Source of the DNA: Ectocarpus siliculosus
Taxonomy: Eukaryota > Sar > Phaeophyceae > Ectocarpales > Ectocarpaceae
NCBI GenBank assembly: GCA_000310025.1
Contig: FN648572.1
Span: 47,186 to 111,185, forward strand
Reading direction: 5' to 3'
Length of the DNA: 64,000 nt
The notes under the pieces are model-generated. The model did no database searches. It saw nothing but the letters and a program-made list of their open reading frames with translations, and was not told where the DNA came from. A program made the position numbers and the translations under genes. This document shows, one piece after another, positions 57,887 through 64,000 of the stretch (within the stretch, counting starts at the first letter, position 1; each line of letters begins with the position of its first letter).

Positions 57887-58613
57887 GGGTGCGAAGGAAA
57901 AAAAAAAAAAAGGAGACGTCGACGTTTGCGTCGTGGAACGATCCTTCCGTATAACGCAGGTACGCACCAATGTAAGAAGGGGAGGTGAAATACCCATCGT
58001 GAAAGTCAAAGCGCAGGTCATAACCGCATATGACTCATGCGCGGAGAAGTTACCACGGACACTTATCAACAAGGAATTTGAAGGCCGGCTGAGAAGGTTT
58101 GAAGGCACAAATAAATACTTAAGCGACGATGGCAAGCGCAACGTCAACACTTCACAAGAAGAAAAGTGCATACTTGTACAAAAAATGAAAAGGCCGGATG
58201 CCGACCTATGGCTATCTCGGAATGTAGGGATTCCCACAATTTCCAACTGGTACAATCCACAAGCAAGTACGGACATACGAAGGTACTGGGTAGAGAGAGA
58301 TCGGAACGGTGTTTGATGTGAAGACACAACAACACAACAATGATGAAGGTCGACCCGTCCTGCGTTGTTCGGTGTAAAACGATGAATGCGAAAGATGGAT
58401 ATTGCGTAAAAATCCAGCGGTCTTTTTCGGCATGGCAAAGAAATAATTTCCAGTGCAAATTTCCACAAATTATCCGTGTCGATGTTGTTTTTCAGTGCGA
58501 AGAGTAAATAGAAAGGTAGGGAGTAAGAGAAATGCAACCACACGTCGCAAAAAAGAAAAAACTTTGAGCGGGATACCGTAGGAAATAGAACACCGCCTTC
58601 TCTGTTGTTGCAG

Positions 58614-59195
58614 GCAGGTTTGCTTCCACAACCCGGAACCCAACCCACTCTTGTATTTCGGCCTACAAGACTCCAATCGACGCAAGTACCGGTAGGAGAG
58701 TGCGTGGCAGATGCCGCGACAGCACAACTCCACTCTCCTGCGACATCTATGTACAGTAGTACTACTGCTGTCGTTGTAGCACCATGTGGAAGATCTCCTA
58801 GGGGTCCCTCCTGCGCGGTAACGACAACATGGCGAGAGCTCTACGTGTACCTGTCGTCAACACATGTGGCAGCCGCACGACACACGAACGGATGTTGGCA
58901 TCGCATTGTACTATGGTTCGCCGTGACAGTAAGTATCCCATCCAGTTCGGTCGTTGCCGTAGTACGCGGACATCGTTCGCCGTCTAGTCCATACTGCTGC
59001 AGCAAAAACACAGCAGCAATCGAGCTATGCATGCCATTTTTTGCTCTGGTTCACTTTTGCCTCCACAACCCGAGAATCTCACGGCTGTATCTCGGCCTAC
59101 AAGACTCCACTCAACAAACCAGCACTGGCAGAAGTGCGTGGAAGATGCTGTGACAGCACAACTAAGTCGACACTCGTACGACTTCTATGTACAGT
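58614..59195. repeat. Diverged internal duplication in Helitron-like copy 2
   Basis: Bases 58614-58760 and 59045-59195 share 'TTGC-TCCACAACCC', 'TCGGCCTACAAGACTCCA' and 'GTGACAGCACAACT'. A second shared word, 'GTC-GGTCCATACTGCTG', lies near 58985 and 59209. The period is about 431 bp. Copy 1 at 26.4 kb carries only one unit. Confidence 0.6.
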
Positions 59196-59235
59196 CGGCG
59201 TCTGGTCCATACTGCTGTAGAAATACAAAAATCGA

Positions 59236-59312
59236 GCCATCTTTTTTTTTATTCCCATACTAATAACAAGAAATGTATCACGTCACGACGAACATCCTGT
59301 GAGTATATATAT
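59236..59312. repeat. Module shared with 30920-30985
   Basis: Matches 30920-30985 up to '...GTATATATAT'. In that other locus family R sequence follows; here the candidate copia LTR follows instead, which suggests the LTR inserted at this point. Confidence 0.5.
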
Positions 59313-59836
59313 TGTTGGATGTACTCACAGCATCAACAGATTATTGCGAGCAAGAATTTCCCGAGCAGATGGAGCGGGGAGTTTGGGGGTTCAATGGTTG
59401 CTATGTATTAGATTTGGTGGTACCAACTTTATCACATATTGCAGGTTTGAGGGTATGGGTGTCTACAACGGAATTTGTGTGCGTGGCTTGTGGTTCCTCA
59501 CTTCCTTTTTTTCTGTGTATAATCAAGTCCTTTTTCCGGCTCTCACGCCAACCCCGGCTTCCACGCCCATACTCCGGCTATCACGCCAACCCGGCTTCCA
59601 CGCCTTCAGGACTTCCACGTCCCTACATATACCTTTACATCAGGGCTTCCACGCCACCCGGCTTCCACGCCACAACTATATTATACACGAGCTTCCACGC
59701 TCCACCACGTAGAAGGGCTTTCACGCCCGCGGATAGTTTCTACATTTTTACCGTTGGCAGTACCCAGCTGCTGGCACCTTTTGTTTCCCACTACGGGACC
59801 CCGCGCCGAGGCACCCACGCACAAACCTACTCAACA
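59313..59836 (+). repeat. Candidate 5' LTR of a copia-type element
   Basis: It begins TGTTGGATG and ends CTACTCAACA, so the termini TGTTG/CAACA are short inverted repeats, as usual for LTRs. It lies about 50 bp upstream of gag. Within it (about 59530-59730) a degenerate 'GGCTTCCACGCC' motif recurs about eight times. The second LTR would be beyond the window, so the boundaries are unconfirmed. No primer-binding site beginning TGG follows directly. Confidence 0.45.
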
Positions 59837-59884
59837 CGCTAGCGTTTCGATCAAGAGAGTGGCCGCTGTGTCTACGCGCGCAAG

Positions 59885-61503
59885 ATGCCGGATGGAAACG
59901 GACGACAGCCTCCGGGGGGACAAGGTCATGGTGATCCTTCCCCGGGAGAAGGCACCGGCGATGGAGGAACCAACTATTCGTTCACCGCCGATGCAGAAGA
60001 ACAAGACAATCTGGGAGGGAGAGCGGCGGCGGGGGGAGATCAGCAAGACTCGATGCGTCAGCTGGTCGACCTTCTCAAGCATGCTTTCACGACAAACTCC
60101 CAGGACCAGGGGCATCGTGCCCATTCAGGCACGTCTAGCGCCCAGACAGTAGAGTTGAACAGCGGGAGAAAGTCGAGGTCCCTGTTTGGAGTGATGATTT
60201 CCTCAAAAATAGATCCATGGAGGTTGCGTTGCGGATTTTCACGAGTGCGTTTGAAGCGTGGATGGAGAACGAGGGAGTGGTTGACGCAATGAGAGGCTCA
60301 GAGATTCCTGTAGCTGCAGCTCAAGTGAATGTGGATTGGATGAAACGTTCGTTTGGTGAGGAGAGAGTAAAGCAGTCTAGGAAGGTATGGATTTTCATGC
60401 TGTCGAAGATCACGGCACAATCTATTCAAGGGCAATTGCTCGCAGCGGAGAGTCCGCAAGCAGGGTACAAAATTTTCTTGGACTACTACCGACGCAGTAA
60501 AAACGAGGAGAGGCAGACGTTTGATGATCAGTGGAATGTGCTGTGTCAGAGGAATGGAGAAAGTTTGATGGACTACTTCGGTAGAGCTAAGGCGCTTTGG
60601 ATGAGACTGGTGTCATACGGTGATAATCGTGCTGAAGTGTCCATGTGCAAGCACATCGCTCGGGGTTTTTTGCCAGAATTTGAGAAAATTAAAGAGCGTG
60701 TCCTGTTTCACCCCATGTTGTCGAGTGCACAAATGCAGGAGGCGTTGAGGACGGCTGAGCACGAGCAGAGGTACGAGCGGAGGTCTGGAGAGAGAGGAGA
60801 GGAGACGAGGCACGCCCTCGTCGCTGCCGGCATGGGCCGGGGCGGCGGGCAGAGGAGACCAGCCATTGTCGGCATGGGTCACGGCGGACCGCAGCAGCAG
60901 CAGCAGCAGCCGCAGCCACAGGCGTCGATGCAGCCACCTCAGCAGCAGCAGCAGCAGCAGCTGGGACCGTACATCTGCCAGTACCACGGGCCCAACAGCT
61001 CGCACGCGACCGCTGACTGTCACAAGTTGCGCAGCGAGTTCCTGGCGACTTACAACGAGATCAGCGCGTACTTGAGCGGCAGGAGGGACGCCGAGGCGGC
61101 CGCTAATCCACGAGGCGGATCGCAGAACCTAGGGCGGGTTGGTGGTCCATCAGTACAGCAGTCGTACCAATTCCAAAACGGTGCGGGCTGGAGTCAGGGC
61201 CACCCTCCTGCGCCTCAGGGGCCGCCGCGTGGGCCAGGACCCGGAGCTGGGGGGCAGATGCAGGGGCGCAACGCTGGGGGACGGGGCTACGGCGGCTACG
61301 GGCCTCGCCCCTACGACAGCCGTGGACAAGGCGGCGGCCGCGGGGGCAATTTCCCGCCGGCCAACGTACGTGCAGGGCAGCTTGCCAGCGTCCCGCGGCC
61401 CTTTTTTCCGGCTCACCTGGCCATCGGTGGCGGATATTCGTTCGGTGGCGAAAGCAGCTCGGGATGGCAGCAAACGTCGGCGCCGGCACCCACGCCAAGC
61501 TGA
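59885..61503 (+). pseudogene. Copia gag, frameshifted and stopped
   Basis: Gag forms the virus-like particle around the element RNA. An N-terminal piece rich in Gly/Pro runs from the ATG at 59885 in frame 2. From 60139 the protein continues in frame 1 ('EKVEVPVWSDDFLKNRSMEV'). The gag domain spans about 60180-60780 (for example 'SLMDYFGRAKALWMRLV' and 'HIARGFLPEFEKI'). A Gln-rich stretch encoded by CAG repeats follows. Next comes one zinc-binding-like motif C-x2-H...H-x5-C ('CQYHGPNSSHATADCH', about residue 253 counted from Met at 60217), then a Gly/Pro-rich tail. The TGA at 61501-61503 ends the frame, but the same frame is open on both sides of it. The upstream indel and this TGA are probably decay. 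Confidence 0.7.
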
Positions 61504-64000
61504 GCCCCATCACCTTCCGAGGCGGGATACGGGTATGGGCTCGCGGCTCACGGGGGGAACCACAGCGGCGGTTCCTACGGTAACGCCGGCGGGGGATTTG
61601 GCTTCGGCTATTTTTCCGAAGACGGCGGGCCGCACCAGCAGCAGGAGGCCAACGTAACATACTGCCCTTCTGCTGCAGGTCCTGACGCGTATCAGCCGAG
61701 AGTCTACAACGAGGCCTTCTACGTCTCGGAGCAGCCGGCGCCCTTCCCGCAGCAGCTGGCGAGTTTTGAGCAGCAGCAGCAGCAGCAGTACCACGGCGTG
61801 CCTCAGGCGGCCTCTTCCTCCTCCTCTCCCTCTCCAGATCCAGGCGACGTTCTACCTCCTGCTGGCGACGCCCCTCTTCGTCTCTTCATGGCACGAAGTG
61901 TGTGCCCTCGAGGCAAGTTTGATTCTTTTCTTGAGTCGGCTTTTGGTTTTAAGGCGTCTGACGTTTTCGTACCTACTGTACCCGGTGTTGACCCTGAAAT
62001 GCTTGCGAGTCACGAGAGGAATCACTGTTTTTCTGAGCAAGATTTGCACAGGGTTGCTTCTCCGAGTCTGTCTGCGATGTTCGAGAATTATGAGAAAGAG
62101 ACCGATTTTCAGGAGACTGATGCGATTGTGCCCGCTGTGCCTGACGTGGTTGTGAGTACTGAGTCTGATGGGATAATGCATGCTGTCCATGATGTGAGGG
62201 TGCCTTCTATGCCTGCTGTGATCGCGACTGCTGAGCCTGGTAAGATTGTGCCTGCTGCCTCTGATGTATCTGGAATGCTATTTGTAGCTCGTGTCACCAA
62301 GCGTCCCACAGTAGACAAAGCTTTTCTATGCCAACCGTACATGCCGAATCCGAAGGGTAGCGAGCAGTGGCAGGCCGATTCTGGAGCGAGCGCGATGATT
62401 TCGAACCAGATAGATCACATGTACGACATTCGCCACTTGGGCCAGGATGAACAATTTATTCAAATTGGAGACTCGGCTCTCATCAAGGTTGCAGCTGTAG
62501 GAAGCTTAGACCTTCGGTTCCACCAAATCGGAGCCGACGGGAAACAGGAAGACATAGACATTACTGTGCCAGAAGTTTTGTTTGTGCCCGGGTGTGGATT
62601 CAATCTTTTTTCGGTTTGGAAAGTTTCGCACAAGCATGAAGTCCGCATAAACCCTAGCGGAACTCAACTGCTGCACGGTAAACTACGATTCATCCGTGGA
62701 GTGTCAAGTGACTCCCTTTTCGCCTCCCGCCTTCCCCACAAAGATGTGTCTCAAGTGAATGTTGCGCGTGAGAGTTTTCTGGTGAAGCCGGCCTCTACTG
62801 CCGAGAGTAGTGACCACTCGAGAGAATGGGCCCATTCCTGCATGTTGAACATCTTTACGCATGCCCAGAGATCTGAAGTGTTGACTTGCCTTCTGGATTC
62901 GGATTTTGAACCCCCCCGCGTGACGGATGTTTCGGCAGAATCCTCTGCCAGGATGATAGATGTTTGGGAGAGTGCTGAGTGTGACCGTGCTTGGGCTGTG
63001 TTGGGTCCGGGTAAGACGCCTTTCCATGTCGGCAATGCAACAAAGGTTATGGATGTTAACACGTTCCACAACCGTGCCGGCCACTTGTCCGAACCAATCT
63101 TGAGGTTATCCGCAAAACAACACGGAATCACCCTCACGGGCACGATGGACAGCTGCCGGTGGTGCTTGCCGGCGCGGGGGACGAGGGCACCGGTGCCGAA
63201 GCAGGTGGGCGGATACCGCGGCAAGAGGGCGCCGAACGACATGTTCCACATCGACATGTGCGGCGGGTACACGGCGACCATCGGCGGCAACCACTACATG
63301 CTCTTCGGTGTGGACGCCGCCACGGGCTGGATCGTCTGCTATGCCATGCGGCGGAAGTCGGAGGCGTTGGCGGTCTTCAAGCGCATGGTCGTGGACGCCG
63401 CCCACAAGGCTGGCACCGCGATCAAGTGCGTCCGGGGCGACTGTGACGCCCTCTGGACCAGCGGCGACTTCAAGGAGTTCTGTGCCAGCATGGGGATCGC
63501 GATCGAGTACTCCCCACCCGGCGTGCAGCAGTACAACGGCGTCGTCGAGAGCGCCATCCAGAGGTGCCTCAAGGTCGGCAAGGCGTCTCGCCGCGCTGCC
63601 CAAGAGATACTTGGCCCCGCTTGATTTTCTCGTATCCGCGGGCTGAGCGTTCGGGGCGACGAGCTCTGGGCGGAGTCCGCAAAAGACGCCGCGCAGAAGC
63701 TGAACCAGTCTGCACCTCCTTCCAACGCAGGGGGTGCCTCGCCGCAGGAGCTCTACACCGGCAAGAAACGACCCTTCCGTTTGGTACCGTTTTTCCAGTA
63801 CGGTTTCATGTGGGAGCGGCCGGCGACCAAGATGGACGACAGGGCAGTGCCGTGTTTTTTCCTGAATGGCGGCGACAACCACGCCGACATCACGGTCAAG
63901 GTGCTCAAGGAAAGGACCGCCCACGTCTGCTACTCTTCGAATGTGGCGTGGGCGGCGCTCCCGCCGTCTTGGGGGGGGGGGGGGGGCGGGGTTGTCTCGC
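61504..64000 (+). pseudogene. Copia pol: protease and integrase, in-frame TGA, partial
   Basis: In frame with gag. A Ser/Pro/Gln-rich linker leads to protease motif 'WQADSGASAMISN' (DSGAS codons 62377-62391). The GAG-pre-integrase motif follows with His at 63067 in 'FHNRAGHLSEP' and the Cys pair in 'DSCRWC' (63154-63165). Integrase has a recognisable DDE set: D at 63253 ('FHIDMCGG'), D at 63439 ('VRGDCDALW') and E at 63547 ('YNGVVESAIQ'). A TGA at 63622-63624 follows 'QEILGPA'. The same frame then continues through 'GDELWAES', 'SPQELYTGKKRPF' and the integrase C-terminal 'CFFLNGG' to a run of 16 G at 63971-63986. RT and RNase H would lie beyond the window. The catalytic residues are intact, so this is a recently disabled copy, unless the TGA is read through. 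Confidence 0.75.

Larger units (their letters stand above)
52847..57891 (-). mobile_element. Complete gag-only LTR retrotransposon (TR-GAG-like) with target duplication
   Basis: Two direct 298-bp terminal repeats (52852-53149 and 57589-57886) bracket a 4.4-kb interior and are themselves flanked by GGGTG at 52847-52851 and 57887-57891. The element is transcribed from the right. The interior has one long frame encoding gag with two zinc knuckles and a protease-like relic. There is no integrase, reverse transcriptase or RNase H. Elements with this layout are known as TR-GAG non-autonomous retrotransposons and depend on enzymes supplied by another element. A purine-rich tract precedes the 3' LTR. 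LTR identity of about 99% indicates a recent insertion. Confidence 0.85.
52458..59235 (-). mobile_element. Helitron-like element, copy 2, split by an LTR retrotransposon
   Basis: CTAG at 52458-52461 with an A at 52457, an 11-nt spacer and a GC-rich hairpin reproduce the end at 25402. The body to 52851 matches 25402-25775; from 57892 it resumes and matches 25775-26787 up to about 59000. Beyond that, 59045-59235 is a diverged duplication of 58614-58990. The right end is uncertain. A plus-strand 143-aa frame at 57888-58316 is open here but broken in copy 1. Confidence 0.6.
59313..64000 (+). mobile_element. Copia-type LTR retrotransposon, 5' part (runs off window)
   Basis: Order is candidate LTR, gag, aspartic protease, GAG-pre-integrase zinc motif and integrase. 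Integrase before reverse transcriptase is the Ty1/copia order. The window ends before the RT. From 60139 onward, gag and pol share one frame, interrupted only by two TGA codons (61501 and 63622). The N-terminal gag part is in another frame, so at least one indel exists near 60140-60200. Confidence 0.75.

Noticed and set aside
57888-58316. Plus-strand protein-like frame in Helitron-like copy 2 (143 aa)
   Set aside because: The homologous stretch in copy 1 (25780-26185) has frame breaks and a stop, and no domain is recognised, so coding is not supported.
63971-63986. Run of 16 G as a structural element
   Set aside because: It lies inside the pol frame at the window end and is as likely a sequencing or assembly problem as a real G-rich motif.

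Overview
This is a repeat-dominated stretch of a eukaryotic nuclear genome. I found no intact host gene. The evidence for a eukaryote is a tyrosine-recombinase (DIRS-type) retroelement, copia-type retroelements, Helitron pieces, a zinc-finger transposase relic, GT-AG style signals, satellite-like arrays and one interstitial TTAGGG-type telomere tract. The combination of element types, together with trinucleotide-rich coding sequence, would suit a stramenopile, perhaps a brown alga. That is inference; no host gene confirms it.

Layout. 1-25.4 kb is almost free of recognisable coding sequence. It holds degenerate tandem arrays (10-480, 860-2240, 4.7-5.9 kb, 7.4-7.7 kb, 8.9-10.0 kb, 21.8-22.1 kb, 23.8-24.3 kb), one young 151-bp duplication (3090-3390), a Helitron-like terminus (2828), a 1.1-kb terminal-inverted-repeat element (16.6-17.7 kb) and two weak exon candidates (12.25 kb, 15.5 kb). 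25.4-33 kb carries a Helitron-like repeat (25402-26787), a broken Helitron Rep/helicase fragment (27195-27890), another Helitron-like terminus (28867) and a diverged dispersed family (27.96, 30.9 and 32.45 kb). 33.4-42.2 kb holds a long hairpin, two tandem copies of a 1.06-kb TIR element (35471-37590) and a field of short palindromes (40190-40700).

42.4-44.7 kb is the 3' half of a DIRS-like retrotransposon on the minus strand (RNase H, connector, tyrosine recombinase), broken by a stop and a frameshift. 45122-47257 and 47358-49492 are essentially the same sequence on either side of a 100-N gap, most simply an unmerged contig overlap. A zinc-finger transposase pseudogene (minus, about 50890 down to 48769) runs into that duplicated block. 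51.4-51.9 kb is a field of short CACTTTC/GAAAGTG motifs.

52.0-64.0 kb is a readable stack of insertions. An LTR-element relic (52006-52456) is cut by a Helitron-like element (starts 52458). That element is split by a complete gag-only LTR retrotransposon (52852-57886, minus) with 99% identical 298-bp LTRs, a GGGTG target duplication and a polypurine tract. Further right a copia-type element (candidate LTR from 59313; gag and pol in one frame, interrupted by two in-frame TGA codons) runs off the window before its reverse transcriptase. The copy of the Helitron-like repeat at 25.4 kb lacks the LTR insertion and serves as an empty-site control.

The mobile elements are at different stages of decay: the gag-only element looks recent, and the DIRS, transposase and Helitron coding parts are broken.
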